Shown piece by piece: positions 33,493 through 44,846 of a stretch of 64,000 bases of DNA (position 1 is its first letter; each line of letters begins with the position of its first letter). The position numbers and the translations under genes were made by a program. The stretch lies in NCBI GenBank assembly GCA_019054805.1, contig JAHQIY010000011.1:811001-875000 (forward strand), given 5' to 3'. The stretch comes from Brachionus manjavacas (Eukaryota; Rotifera; Eurotatoria; Ploima; Brachionidae). Below the pieces are notes generated by a model, which saw nothing but the letters and a program-made list of their open reading frames with translations, made no database searches and was not told where the DNA came from.

Positions 33493-35640
33493 CTACTGAG
33501 TCATCTTTTTCTTATCATCATAAATAAACCTTTTGAAATTGAGTATAATTTTCACAGGACCATATTGCTGTTGTACTGCACCTTTTTTATCCAAACAATC
33601 TTTTAACTTTTGTGACAGTCCATTGGCAATGCGGACTTTAAATTTTCCACTCTGTCCAAACCCGGACTCAATTACTCCCTCATCTCCTGTGGACAACTGA
33701 ACGCGCAGGCCAACAAAAAGATCAATGTTGGTCTCTTTTTTAAACAAGGACTTTCCAATCACTGTAAACTCATCGTGTTTTCTCTCAACAACACCTTCTC
33801 TCGACTTTTCTTTATAAACTTTCAGTGTCAACAGCTCATTTTCTTTGAAATCTTTGCTTCCAAACGAGTGCAAGACTCGTCCATAAAAGGCAATACGGCA
33901 CTGATTCAAATGGATGTCAGTGTCCAATTTTGATCCTATCAAAAGACTATTTTCCACACAAAGCACTCCGTGCTCACTGGTAGACTCGCAGCCAAAGTCA
34001 ATCAATGCAAACACTTTTGTTTCTTTTAGTCTCTGATCATAGTATTCCTGATCTACTTCTGCTACATGCAGAAATTCACTTTCAAAACTGAACTCTTTCT
34101 GGGCACTAAACAGCTCGACTTTAGCCAAGACTGTCTCGTGACCAATTGAAATGTGAAATTTAGATCTGGACTCTATCTTTGACTTGAAATGTTTTATTTT
34201 ATTCAACTCGATAATTACTGCGTGTGCTGTTTTGACATAGCCTGGTGAGCAAACAAAGCCGCGCTCAAATTGCTTCGAGTCAAAGTTGGCCAAACAAATG
34301 CCACAGCGACCGCCCTGGATCGCTTTTTCCACTGGCTTACGAAACACTTGAATTGATTTTACTTTATTTTTACTTTTTAAGACTGGAATTTCAACATTCT
34401 TTTAAAGATATAATTAAAAAAATTTTATTTTACTGGTGTTTAAAAAAGAATGACAAGATAAAAAAAATATTTTATTTTAATATAATTATATTTTATAATT
34501 TTTTTTTTTAATTGACTTGAAATAATTTAAATTTCAGAATTTTTTATAAAATTTCTCTCCTTTAAAAGAAGAGAGGAAGAAGAGAGGAAGGAGAAAGGAA
34601 GAAGAAAGCGTAATAGATAAAAGCCTAAAAATTACTTAACTAAATTATGTAAGTAAATCTTCTAATAAATTCTTAATTAAGCAATAAAAAAATAAATATT
34701 AAGGTTTAACTTTTTTACATTTTCTACTTTTATTACTCTAGAACTGAAGCGCAGACTTTTAAAAGTACCTGATAAAATCCCTTGTCTTAAACCTTTGGAA
34801 CTCCTATAGGATCACAGAAATGATTTGATTTCTGAGTTGCATTTTTTTACAATTATTATTTATTTTTTTTAATTGTCAAAATTTTAAACATTTTTTGAGC
34901 ACCTGTTAAAAATAAAAAAAAATTGAAAATTAAAAATTTACATCATTTATTTTGACGTTTCCGTTCAAGATTGTGCCTGTCATGACAGTTCCTTGACCTT
35001 TGATTGTGAAACAATGATCCACTGAGTACAAAAATGGTCCATCTTGTTCATTTCGACTTGGCAAAAAAGTCATCTGGTTTAGCTTGTCGATTAAAGTGTT
35101 AATGTTGAGCATTGATTCATTTGGAAGACTAGCAGCAACTGGAATAATGGGCGAGTTGGCAAATTTGGTATTTTCTAGAGTTTTAAGTAAACGTTTGGAC
35201 ATTTTTTCGATGGTAGAGTCCCTTTTGTCAGCGTCTACAAGGTCGAGTTTGTTCAGAACAATGAGCATTTGATTGCAGCATATTTCGCCAATGATGAGGC
35301 ATTCAGCTGTTTGGGTTTGGATGCCTTTGGTGATGTCAATGACCAGGACCATCATGTCGATGATTTGGGCGCCGCCAATTATTGTTCTGATCAGAGATGC
35401 ATGTCCCGGGCAATCCACCAGGGTGTATTGAACAAAGTCGTAGCCTTTCAACTTCAATGACTCGTTGGACGGAATTGTGAATGAGGAGAAGCCCAGATCG
35501 AGGGTAATGCCCCGCTGTTTGCTCTGGGGATTCTTGTCAAAGCATGCGGTACTGGCTACTGTGCTCAATGCTTTGGCTAGACTTGTTTTACCGCTGTCCA
35601 CGTGGCCAAGAACTCCAATGTTAAAGTTAAGTGTAGACAT
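33493..35640 (-). CDS. eefsec: Selenocysteine-specific elongation factor
   Basis: GTPase that delivers Sec-tRNA to ribosomes at UGA codons with SECIS/SBP2. Two exons: 35640-34942 and 34398-33493, joined in phase 0 (GT-AG, 543-bp intron), giving 534 aa. The junction reads VKINDNVEIPVLK, as the family requires. N-terminal GTPase motifs: GHVDSGKTSL (G1), DCPGHASL (G3), NKLDLVD (G4), plus RGITLDLGF. Domain 2 has VDHCFTIKGQGTVMTGT, and the C-terminal domain IV has SLFKKETNIDLFVGL and FGQSGKFKV and ends FKRFIYDD...MTQ-stop, comparable with human eEFSec but ~60 aa shorter, mainly in loops. Family resemblance is strong over the whole length. Presence implies that this organism still makes selenoproteins. 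Confidence 0.95.
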
Positions 35641-36047
35641 GGAATTTTGATTTTTTCAATAAAAAAATTTATCTAATTATAATAATTGAGGATTTTTTTG
35701 TGAAATTAAATTTATTTTAAAAATTTTTTATGAATCTTTGTTGACATTATTACCAGTTATAAAGCTATTTAATAATTTGATTTATTAATTATGGAAAATT
35801 TACAAATTATACTGTGATTCTACGATTCAAGGATTTAAAGAAAATTTGGGAAATTTTATCAATTTTTTATGTAATTTAGGAAATTTTGTTGTTATTGTTT
35901 AGAAAAATTTTTTGTTTTTTCCATGCTATGAAGATTTAAAAGTTAAAATAATTAAAAGATGAAATTTTTCTCAACCCTTTGATAAATCGATTTTTAAATA
36001 AAATTTAAAAAACAAAAATCTCTTAAAAAATTAATTCTTTATTACAA
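35641..36047. other. Intergenic spacer between eEFSec and foldback repeat
   Basis: AT-rich. It must contain the eEFSec promoter and 5' UTR, but no recognisable element was found. Confidence 0.4.
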
Positions 36048-36430
36048 ATTTTTCATGGATAGACAATGAAATTAAACTTTTAAAAAACCATTTTCCTTTT
36101 TTTACTTTTTGTACTTAATCATAATTTAAATTTATTTTGCCCTGTTCCTTTTTGTATTTTCTGTTCTTAAAGGCAATTTAAATGGCGGCGGAGCCCTGGT
36201 TTAGGAATTCGGGTATGCTTGTGGTAAGAAAAATATTAGTTAAATTTAAAATTGATATTTAAAATATTGATTAATTAAAACTTTTTTTATTTCCATTGAG
36301 TAAAAGGAGTACAGAAAGTACAAAAAGGAACAGGGCCAAATAAATTTAAATTGTCATAAAGTACAAAAAGTAAAAAAAAAAATAAAATGGTTTTTTTAAG
36401 GTTTAATCTCATTGCCTATCCATGAAAAAA
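36048..36430. repeat. Inverted repeat (foldback MITE-like), ~120-bp arms
   Basis: Left arm about 36048-36165 (tttttcatggatagacaatg, then tttgccctgttcctttttgt) pairs with right arm about 36311-36430 (acaaaaaggaacagggccaa, then cattgcctatccatgaaaaa). The arms carry scattered mismatches. The ~145-bp centre contains aaatggcggcggagccctgg, unusually GC-rich for this window. It lies between the eEFSec start and the GrpE stop. Confidence 0.8.
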
Positions 36431-36602
36431 TATTCTTAGTTTATTTTAAATTTTTTGATTGTATAAACATAGTTTTAAAGTTAATTAAAAAATCTCTAAA
36501 ATATATTTCTTTTTAGTTAAAAAAAATTTTTTAATCAAATTTTTTTTATTTTTTTTAACAACAAAATAACGGAAGAAAAAACATAAAAATTTATAAAATG
36601 AA

Positions 36603-37253
36603 CTATTGAACAACGCCAACCTGAGCAGCTCTAATGACTCTCTCATGCAGTTTGAAGCCAATTTTGCTCACAATTTCCACAGTGCCGGACTCTTTATTGG
36701 GTATTGGGACGCGAAATATGGCTTCGTGTAGATTAGGATCAAATTTATCACCCGAAGTGGGCTTTATTTGCACAAGACCGTGTTTTTCAAAAATTTTCAG
36801 AAGTCGACTTTCGGTCATCACCAGACCTTGGTGCATTGAGTTGAGTCTATCGACAACATTCTTGTCAAACTGGTCAGTGGATTTTTTAGGATCTGTATTT
36901 TCGATCGCAAGCTTGAGGATATCGGCTACTTCAAGTAGATCTTTACAAAAACCTTGGATGCCAAAAATCTTGGCATCATCAATTTGTTTTCTCATTCGAA
37001 CTCTGGTGTTTTCGGTTTCAGCCATTGCTCTTAAAAATTTGTCCTTCAATTCGAGCTTTTCTTCCTCGCTTTTGGTCAATCTTTCTTCAAACTCCTTCAT
37101 TTGGGTTTCAAAATTTTTGGTCTCTTCAGTCTTTTGCGCTTTTTGCTCATTGCTGGGCTCATTCTGAACAGTTTCTGTGGTGTACTTATTCAAGATCGAG
37201 GCGCATCGTCCACGGCTAGCGCTTAAAAGACTTCGCGATATTTTTACCAACAT
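36603..37253 (-). CDS. grpel1: Mitochondrial GrpE (Hsp70 nucleotide-exchange factor)
   Basis: A 216-aa single-exon frame. GrpE homologues exchange ADP on mitochondrial Hsp70 during import and folding. The first ~30 residues (MLVKISRSLLSASRGRCAS) are basic, Ser-rich and free of acidic residues, a likely mitochondrial presequence. Residues ~45-110 form the long charged coiled coil (EERLTKSEEEKLELKDKFLR then AMAETENTRVRMRKQIDDAK), and the C-terminal beta domain has KFDPNLHEAIFRV and ends GFKLHERVIRAAQVGVVQ-stop, the standard GrpE ending. Length fits metazoan GRPEL1. Same strand as eEFSec, 0.96 kb upstream of it; no sign of co-transcription. Confidence 0.95.
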   Translation of the reverse strand: MLVKISRSLLSASRGRCASILNKYTTETVQNEPSNEQKAQKTEETKNFETQMKEFEERLTKSEEEKLELKDKFLRAMAETENTRVRMRKQIDDAKIFGIQGFCKDLLEVADILKLAIENTDPKKSTDQFDKNVVDRLNSMHQGLVMTESRLLKIFEKHGLVQIKPTSGDKFDPNLHEAIFRVPIPNKESGTVEIVSKIGFKLHERVIRAAQVGVVQ

Positions 37254-38390
37254 TTCAAATCAATCTAGATAATATATCCAAATCATTTACAGTCAGGTTT
37301 TTTATAATTTCTATATGAAATAATGTTTCATCATTTTTTTTTAATTTAAAATTTTGAAATATTGCAAGTTTAATTTTTTATATGGCAGCAAAATTGACTT
37401 AGTTAGTTTGTGTAAAGTAAAAAAGCTTAATTTGTTCATTTAAAATGATTTCAGTAGACAAAAAAATTTATTTATTTTTTCTAATGTAAAACTCATTTTA
37501 ATTTCCATCTAGATTTCAAGAGAAAAAAGAAAATCTAGCAATGAGTTCGGAATGGTTAATTTAATAATAATTAAGGATTAATTTTTTAAATTTTTGAACA
37601 AATTTAGAATATTTTTATTGAAAAATATAAGAATCTTAAGGAAAATGGCAATATTTTTTTATTGAAATAATTTTTCTTAAGGTTATCGAATGATTTCGTC
37701 AAGCCTTATATTTAATTTTCATTTTTTTCACCATTTCTGAGCTCAGCTATATAAATAAAAAATTTTAGGCCAAAATATAATTATTATAAAATATTGGGAC
37801 ATTTTCGAAAAGTTTAAATAAAAAAAAAGTTTTTTTTTAAACTCAAATATTTAAATTAAGAACTTTATTTCCTGAGAATTATCAGTTTAATGTATTCAAT
37901 ACTTTTTGGTTCAAAATTTTCCACTTGATAGTAGATTAAGTACAAAATATTAAGCTCTTCAATTTTTTTTGAAAATTCAAATTTTAACACTTTGAAAACA
38001 ACAGTGGTGATAAAAAACGATAAAAGGATTTTAAAATAATTTGCGTTAATTTTCGTAAAATATTAAAAAGCAAAAATTCAATAATAGCAAAAAAACATCG
38101 AAAGATTATGTTAAATTTTTTTTTAAATTATAAAAATTTTAAGAAGCCAAAGTCTTTTTCACATAATTTTTGAAATAAATTTTTCTTATCGGTTCTATTC
38201 CCACGATTCTTTAAAAGTCGAACCTTTAGAATAAAATTTTACCAAGCCATCCACATGAAATTTAAATGCATTTAATTTTGTTCTTACTTCCAATTTCAAG
38301 CATTTCTCTAGAATAGTTTTGACGTAGTGACCGATTGTCTTTTTTGGGTCATTATATTTAATTTACTGAAATTAATGTTTTATTTATTTT
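37254..38390. other. Intergenic, no gene seen
   Basis: AT-rich with no open frame of note; GrpE promoter region at the left edge. Confidence 0.4.
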
Positions 38391-38414
38391 GGTGATTCTT
38401 CACTTCCTTTTAGC

Positions 38415-38908
38415 TCACGAAGCGTGCACTACCAATCTTCAAAAAAACGAAGGACTTTTTGACGAATTGTGAGTGTCATAGTCAGCCGATGAATGTCATC
38501 TTTTTGGATTTTGAGAAAGTATTTGATAAAGTTTCACATAAACTGCTATTCATTAAACTGGCTGTATTTGGTTTTCCAGGCTTAATCATTAAGTGGATCC
38601 AATCTTTCCTTAGTAACCGTAATCAGCGAGTTTTGGTTTGTGAATTGGTTTCGAATTGGGAACCGGTCACTAGTGGCGTTCCTGAAAAATCAGTGCTTGG
38701 TACTGTCCTTCTCATCAATTTCATTTTATTAATGACATGTCGGAAGTTTGCAGCTCACTTTGTAAGCTTTACGGAAGCAAGTTGGAGAGAGCACGCAACC
38801 TTGCCAAGCTCTTATGCACACTTTGAAGCTCTCAGATTGCCCCTTTATCAGAATTATACACTGCACTTTATCTTAGAAGAGCTGTATAAAGCTCACTATC
38901 TTCAATGA
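38415..38908 (+). mobile_element. LINE RT fragment
   Basis: The frame at 38459-38908 opens with MNVIFLDFEKVFDKVSHKLL and continues SNRNQRVLVCELVSNWEP then VTSGVPEKSVLGTVLLI, matching RT domains of CR1/jockey LINEs ('FLDF.KAFD.V.H..L', 'SGVPQGSVLGP.LF'). The QGS core is mutated to EKS. Just past it, the frame degrades before the YADD motif. It is an isolated dead piece. Confidence 0.8.
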
Positions 38909-39470
38909 CAGACCGTCATCAAATTATACATTTTAGCTTATAAGTGATTTGTTTTTTGATGCTCTGAAAAAATTTTGTCTCTTTCTCACTATCCAAAATG
39001 CAATAAAACTAAAGTTTGATTTCTTTTTTGCAATCAAACAATTTTTTTCGCTCCATTTATTTCAAAGGGTGAAAAATACAAATACTTTTAAAAATTCAAT
39101 AGATAATTTCAGAGTTGCTTAAAAGTCACAAGTCTCAAGTCAGGTCCAAGTCCGGACCTTTTTTTTTCAAAAGTGAATTTGAAAAATGAAATTTGATCAG
39201 AAAGAAATCGAATTTAAATGGAGTTGATTGAATGGTTCGAATGGAATGGGATTTTTTTTTGGAATGTGTCTCCATTCCCTCTCAATTTAGGAACGGAACG
39301 TTTCACTTTTGTAAGAACCAATGTGGACGACTGTCAAATGCCTTTTTATTATACTGGTGGTCCGCATCAACGGAATCATCTCTAATGTTAGTAATTTGTT
39401 TTAGGAACTTGTTTGCTGATTTGGTGAATATGTAAAAATAAAATTTGAAATAATTTTATTAAGACCCAAG
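38909..39470. other. Spacer with aagtc-type repeat, no gene seen
   Basis: Contains the words aagtcaggtccaagtccgga (39139-39158), related to the aagtc/gactt repeats noted elsewhere. Otherwise unassigned. Confidence 0.3.
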
Positions 39471-39830
39471 TGTTGACATCTCTTACTCTTTATCTCTCTA
39501 GTCCTTATTTAAATGTAGTTAATTCAAACAGCAGGGCAGAGCACGCTAACACTTAACCACTACATAAACCACTGCTTCTTTTGTTATAGCTTCGGATTCG
39601 ATTAGATAAACTTCAAAACTAAATTAAATTGTTTTATTTATTGGCTTAAATCCCCGAAGTCCAAAACTGAGACTTTACAATTTGAAGAAACTTTCAATTA
39701 GATATTTATCTTCGTGTTAAAAGCCGAGTTTTGACATCTCTTAATCTTTCTCGCTAGTCCTTATTTAAATTTAGTTAATTCATAACTGCAGGCAGGGCAC
39801 GCTAACACTTAACCACTGTATAGGTTCTAT
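39471..39830. repeat. Direct repeats ~100 bp, possibly SINE-related
   Basis: 39471-39571 and 39730-39826 are near copies (ttgacatctctta, ctagtccttatttaaat, gcacgctaacacttaaccac). Read in reverse, gtggttaagtgttagcgtgc resembles a tRNA A-box region, so a tRNA-derived SINE is possible; the B box is not convincing. Between them, 39625-39680 (aaattgttttatttattggc, then cttaaatccccgaagtcc) matches 44572-44630. Confidence 0.5.
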
Positions 39831-39994
39831 ACAATGTATAAAAGGAAACAATTTGTAAATTTCTCTATATTACAAATTGTTTCCTTATATACAATTAATT
39901 TAAGAAAATTAAGAACATAATTTTTTTTACTTTTTTCAATTCTGGTGCATAATTTTTATTCACCATATTTGTTGGCTATTCATTTGGAGCCCAA

Positions 39995-42120
39995 ATGAGT
40001 ACATCCTCATATGGGCCGCCATCGAGTTCTTCGATGGAGATGGACCAGACAACCAATACAGAAACATCCAATAAAGCAAACACATTAATTGATACACCTT
40101 TAAACGTTTTTAATAGCTTCCCAAATGGCCGATATTCGGTGGAATCAAAAACTAAACGTTCGACTGATAAAAACTCACCCAACACAAACATTACTAAACG
40201 ATCCAAACCGATAGTTGCTCCGTTAATCTATTTTAAGCTAGACGACAAATTTATAAATAATAAACGAGAAATTCAAAACGAATTTTTTAGCCATTAAAAT
40301 CAAGACGAATTAAGTATCAATCAGTTTAAAGTAACAGCTAACGGTAATTAGTGTATCCAGAAACAGACAAAGATAAGAAATTATTAGTCGACGATCGTGT
40401 GATTTTCCCTAATTTAAGAAAATTAGATTTTGAAACTCAAGAAGATAAGATATACACATTAATACTTAGAGGTGCTAGCGTCGATGATTTAATAGTATAT
40501 CGTAGTGATCTTGAAGAACAAGGTGTTGTAAATGTACACGGTATAAAAAACATAGATGGTAAGATCATCAAAATTAGTAAGATTGACGCTGAATCATTTG
40601 AAGTATACAATCAATTATTGAACAAAAAGTACATTAAAGTCGGTTACTTTAGGTTCAAAATTGAAGAGGTAGCCAAGCCACCACAAAGATGCAGTAAATG
40701 CAAAAAATTTGGACACATGCGCTAGGACTGCAACAATCCCGAAGTATGTGGCAAATGTTCAAGTCTAGACCACACTGATGATAATTGTCCACAAAAATAT
40801 AGTCCGGAAAGTAGTGAACTAAAATGCGCAAATTGTAACAAAAATCATTAGTCTTTTTATAAAGGATGCCAAGAATATAAAATTAACTATAAGACAATGA
40901 TCGAAATTATTAAATTTTCAGATACAAATACACACAAAAATTTATCAAAACGTTCGTCATGCTCGAATCATTGGATAACGAAAGTATGGGTAGCAACCAC
41001 TTTCCAATTCTTGTAAAATTTAAAAACAGACTAATATAAACTGAAAATGAGAGTACTAAACAACCCGTATTCAATTTTAAAAAATGCCGACGGGGAACTC
41101 TTCAAGCAGATTCTACCAGAACAACTAGTCAACATCGATGTTAATAATATTGAAGAAATCAATAAATTTATAACCAATTCTCTAATCGAAGCCTTTCATA
41201 TTAGTATTCCGATCAAAAAACCGTCGGTACCGGAGTAACTTCCGACATAATCGAACTAATAAAAATCAAAAATGAAATTAAATTTAAAACGTTAGAGGAC
41301 AAAAAAAAGAAAAATTAATTTTTTAAAGCGAACGATTGATCAAGAAATTAAAGCGATTAAGAACAAAAGCTGGTTAGATTTAGTTTCGTCTCTTGGAAAT
41401 AAATTAAAATCATCAAGGCCATTCAGGCAAAAAATTAACAAGTAAACATTATAAACAAGTAAAAAATCCGAGTTCGCATGAAGCTAAAGAATTTCCAACT
41501 CTTTTTCACGAAAATAAAAATTTTGTATGCGATAAAGACAAAGCCCATTCATTTGGATCGATTCTTGAGGGTACTTTTCAAGACAGTAACGATCAAATGT
41601 TCGATTTAATTTAAATGCTCAATAGAAGACATATTAAGGTCGTAATTATCAGAAAACATCAAAAATAACAAATTTAGCCCTTTTAATATTGATGAACTTA
41701 ACAAACAACTTAAATCGCTTTATCGTAAGGCGTCATCGGGCCATGATAAGCTTCACAACCTCATGCTGATAAACACTTCAAAAAAATTTTAAGACCTAAA
41801 ACTAAAACTTTTTAACAAAATCTAGTATCGAATATAATACCAAACGACTGGAAATTGGCAACCATTACCATGATTCCCAAAAAAAAAACAAACAGTCCGA
41901 ATCCTAAAGATTATAGACCAAAAAGTGCTACAAGTTGTTATGCAAAGCTCGCTGAAAAACTTATATATTCTCGTATAATTAAGTTTCCTTTATGATAACA
42001 ACATTATTCTTAACGGTCAATCAGACTTTAGAAAAAAGCGACAATCTAAAGACAACCTTATTTACTTAATTCAGAAGAATAGTGAATCATTAGATCGTAG
42101 AAAAAAGGTTGTGCTATATT
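39995..42120 (+). mobile_element. LINE (jockey-like), gag-type ORF1 plus RT remnant
   Basis: ORF1 starts MSTSSYGPPSSSSMEMDQ at 39995, breaks near 40297 and resumes at 40351-40725. After a stop it continues with two or three zinc knuckles (RCSKCKKFGHMR, VCGKCSSLDH, KCANCNKNH; 40690-40860), the layout of jockey-group ORF1 proteins. The endonuclease is almost entirely absent: a fragment at 41047-41238 (NNIEEINKFITNSLIEAF) leads to RT pieces at ~41830-42110 (IIPNDWKLATITMIPKKK, PNPKDYRPKSATS, QSDFRKKRQSKDNLIYLI). The RT stops abruptly at ~42115 against the integrase relic. In-frame stops throughout. Confidence 0.8.
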
Positions 42121-42930
42121 CTTCGACAGTTTAACCAAGTTTCTAGTTTTCTAGTAATTTTTAAATCACCAGCTCTAAGACAATCATTTAAGATACCAAA
42201 TTCGGTAACTATTTCATAAAATTCACCAGATTTTCGACCGATAAAAACTGGCAGACTAGGTAAGTCAGAGCCACCACGATCAATTCTAGGATTGAGTACA
42301 CTAACCTTATCTCCTTCATCGAATTCTAAAGTTCGTTTATTTCTTTTCTTATTATGTTTTTCCTCCATTTTTTTGCAGCTTTTTTTTGGTTTAAACTTAC
42401 TAATTTACTGGTCTTAGTTGTTGGCTCTACCGGTTCAACTACTTGTTCAACTATCGGTTCGACTACTTGTTCCACTCCCGGTTCGACTATTGGATCGACT
42501 ACTTTTTGGACTGCCGGTTGGACTACTTGTATAACAATAATTTATTTTTCTAATTTATCATTTTCATAACTTGTCTCAACAAACTTTTTTTCATTAGCTA
42601 AATTGGGTTTACAATTGAAAACTATTTCATATTGCATATGATTAGTTGCTATAAAAAAATACATGCAAATTTTATTTGATTAATTGAATAATTTGCTAAT
42701 TGAAAATTACTAACATGAACTATGTTGTGTATTTAAATTGAACATGATTTTTGGTAGTAAACTAACCCAATCGTTGGTGTTAAATTAAGCCATCATCGCT
42801 GCCAACATACTTTCCAATTTTCCATTTGATTGTTCAACTTAGCCTTGGCTCTGAGGATGAGGAGGTCTTCCATAGATTATTTTACAATTACCATCCCAAG
42901 AGTTGATTAAATTTCTAATTAAAGCGATTT
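42114..42930 (-). pseudogene. Integrase-bearing element relic (KRBA2-like)
   Basis: Reading minus from ~42930: IIYGRPPHPQSQG then VEQSNGKLESMLAAMMA, the end of an rve integrase core (the 'HPQSQG.VE..N' block with the catalytic Glu), then NDWVSLLPKIMFNLNTQHSS, YEIVFNCKPN, a repetitive VVEPIVEQVVEP linker (42420-42540), and after a frameshift the frame 42368-42114 with EFDEGDKVSVLNPRIDRGGS and GDLKITRK. This C-terminal segment is typical of the integrase proteins often annotated 'KRAB-A domain-containing protein 2-like' in invertebrates. One stop replaces the Leu after SQG. It abuts, and seems to have interrupted, the LINE described before it. Confidence 0.75.
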
Positions 42931-43310
42931 TAAATTCGAAGAAAAATAATTTGTAAATTAACATACTATTTTATAAATTTGCTAATTGATTTGCAAATGT
43001 TATTATGCAATTTGTGAATTTGACAAAAAATTTATAAATGTTTATAGTTTGCATATGAAAGGTATAAATTAGTTTTTTGTAAAGAGAAATTTGCAAATTG
43101 TATATTTTTACATATTTTATAAGACTGTGTATTAAAATAGCAATGATCAAAATAAGACAATCAAAATAAAATAATCAAAATAAAAAAAAATAGAAAAAAA
43201 AACATAATTGATTTGAATGTTTCAAAATGACATGAATCACTTTAAAATGATCAAATTAACATAACAGTAAAAAAGCAAACAAAATTTATTATTTCCTACT
43301 CATTCTTGTA
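42931..43310. other. AT-rich spacer with simple repeats
   Basis: Runs of caaaataa and tttgcaaat words (43130-43200 and 42940-43110) and no coding signal. Confidence 0.4.
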
Positions 43311-44577
43311 ATGGATGAACTTGCTAGCAATTTAAACTCATTAGAGTAACACTCTATTGAGCCGAGCGATGAAAAAGCGGATATTACTCTTTCTCAAAAA
43401 AAATCTCCACAACTTTATCACCTTGGTTATTATTTTAAACGTTCATATGCTTGCAAAGAAACAACAACTTTATTGTAAATATTTATTGGCGTTTTATTGT
43501 AAATAGCTGCAAAGCGGCTGGATATACATTTACAGAAACAGTTGGAATTAAATGTGATTATTACATAATAAATGGTAAGCATTTTGAACAACCGGATGTT
43601 ACTAAATTCGAGCTGTTAGAACGACGACGTCAAATCAAAGAAAGGGCTGCAAATTCAGATGATAAAGCAAGGTCAATTTTAAGTTAAGTTGAAAAGCCAC
43701 ACGATAATCACGTAGTTGTACATTTGCCGTCCTAAAGTGCCGATAGACAGGTTATTCAAGGGGAGCAAAAAAAGACTTTTTGTGATGGTACATTTAGCGT
43801 TGCTCCAAAACCATTTGTACAAGTATATACATTTCATGTCATGTTAGAGAAGCTATCAATTCCGGTCATTTATGTATTTTTGACAAGGAAAACTCAAAGT
43901 ATTTATACACGTATGCTAAAGAAATTAAGTGAATATCCGACGGTTCACCCGAAATCTATCACGAGTGATTTTGAAAAAGCTTTTTTAAATGCGGTCAATG
44001 GTATATTCCCGCAAACTTAAATTTACGGCTGCTATTTTCATTTTAAACAGTCCATGTGGCGAAAAATTCAAGAATTGGGTTTTAGTACTGATTTTGTTAA
44101 GAATGTGTAAATTTATAAGGCTTTAGTAATGCCACAATGTTTAGCATATCTGCCTGCTGATGATGTGGTGGAAGCTTTTAAAGAAACTAGGTTGTTTGTT
44201 GAAAGTACTGTTACTGATGAACGTATATCGAAATTTTATGATTATTTAAATGAATTCTATTTAGAGAAAATTAAAATAACTCGTGCTCGTTTTAATAAGC
44301 AAAAATTGATCCTATGTTTCCAATCGGATTGTGGAACATAAATAGTCGTTTGTTAGACGATTTACCAAGAACTAACAATTTTTGTGAGTCTTGGCATAAC
44401 TCATTTTCAGGTATCTTAAACAACCACCCTTTAATATATCAGTTAGTGGATTCACTTAGAAACGAACAAAATAAAATGGAAAACAATATATTAAAATTAA
44501 GAAACGGTAAATTACAATCAAAGTGTGTTGAAATAAATTCTGTGATGAAAATATTGTCAAGTTATAAACTTAATTAA
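43311..44577 (+). pseudogene. MULE transposase relic with FLYWCH finger
   Basis: The start at 43311 gives MDELASNLNSLE, then ITLSQKKSPQLYHLGYYFKR and WRFIVNSCKAAGYTF, a FLYWCH-type zinc finger whose first Cys is lost. In a second frame the transposase core follows: FCDGTFSVAPKPFVQVYTFH (first catalytic Asp region), TSDFEKAFLNAVNGIFP (second), CYFHFKQSMWRKIQELGF, then AYLPADDVVEAF and NNFCESWHNSFSGILNNHPL (third Glu region). These are the DDE blocks of Mutator-like transposases. At least four stops and two frame changes are present, so it is inactive. The SWIM domain expected at the C terminus is missing. Confidence 0.8.
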
Positions 44578-44650
44578 ATTGTTTTACATCTTGGCTTAAA
44601 TCCCTGAAGTTCAAACTCGAGACTTTAAATTCGGATAATAGATAATTATC
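44570..44650. repeat. Second copy of 39625-39680 repeat
   Basis: aattaaattgttttacatct then ggcttaaatccctgaagttc closely matches 39620-39680 in the same orientation. Together the two copies bracket the 39.7-44.6 kb block of LINE, integrase and MULE relics. Confidence 0.55.
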
Positions 44651-44846
44651 TATTACAAGAATTGTCTACGTAGAGATAAAATATCTTTCCGTAGTCATTC
44701 TCGAAAAAGTTATTCAAAAAAATTCGCAAATGAAAATTTTTTTTTAAATAAATTTATTTTAATTTGTTATAATATGATTTAAAGATCAAAAAATATAAAT
44801 TTCTAGAAACAATCCCTATTTATATCGTTATCCATCTATTTTAATC

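Noticed and set aside
35084..35650. Plus-strand frames over eEFSec exon 1
   Set aside because: Antisense shadows; eEFSec motifs are unambiguous on the minus strand.
36634..37167. 177-codon plus-strand frame over GrpE
   Set aside because: Antisense shadow of a clearly conserved GrpE frame.
39820..39895. tatacaatgtataaaaggaa and acaaattgtttcctta as a promoter or hairpin RNA
   Set aside because: A small imperfect palindrome exists, but there is no gene context other than transposon debris.
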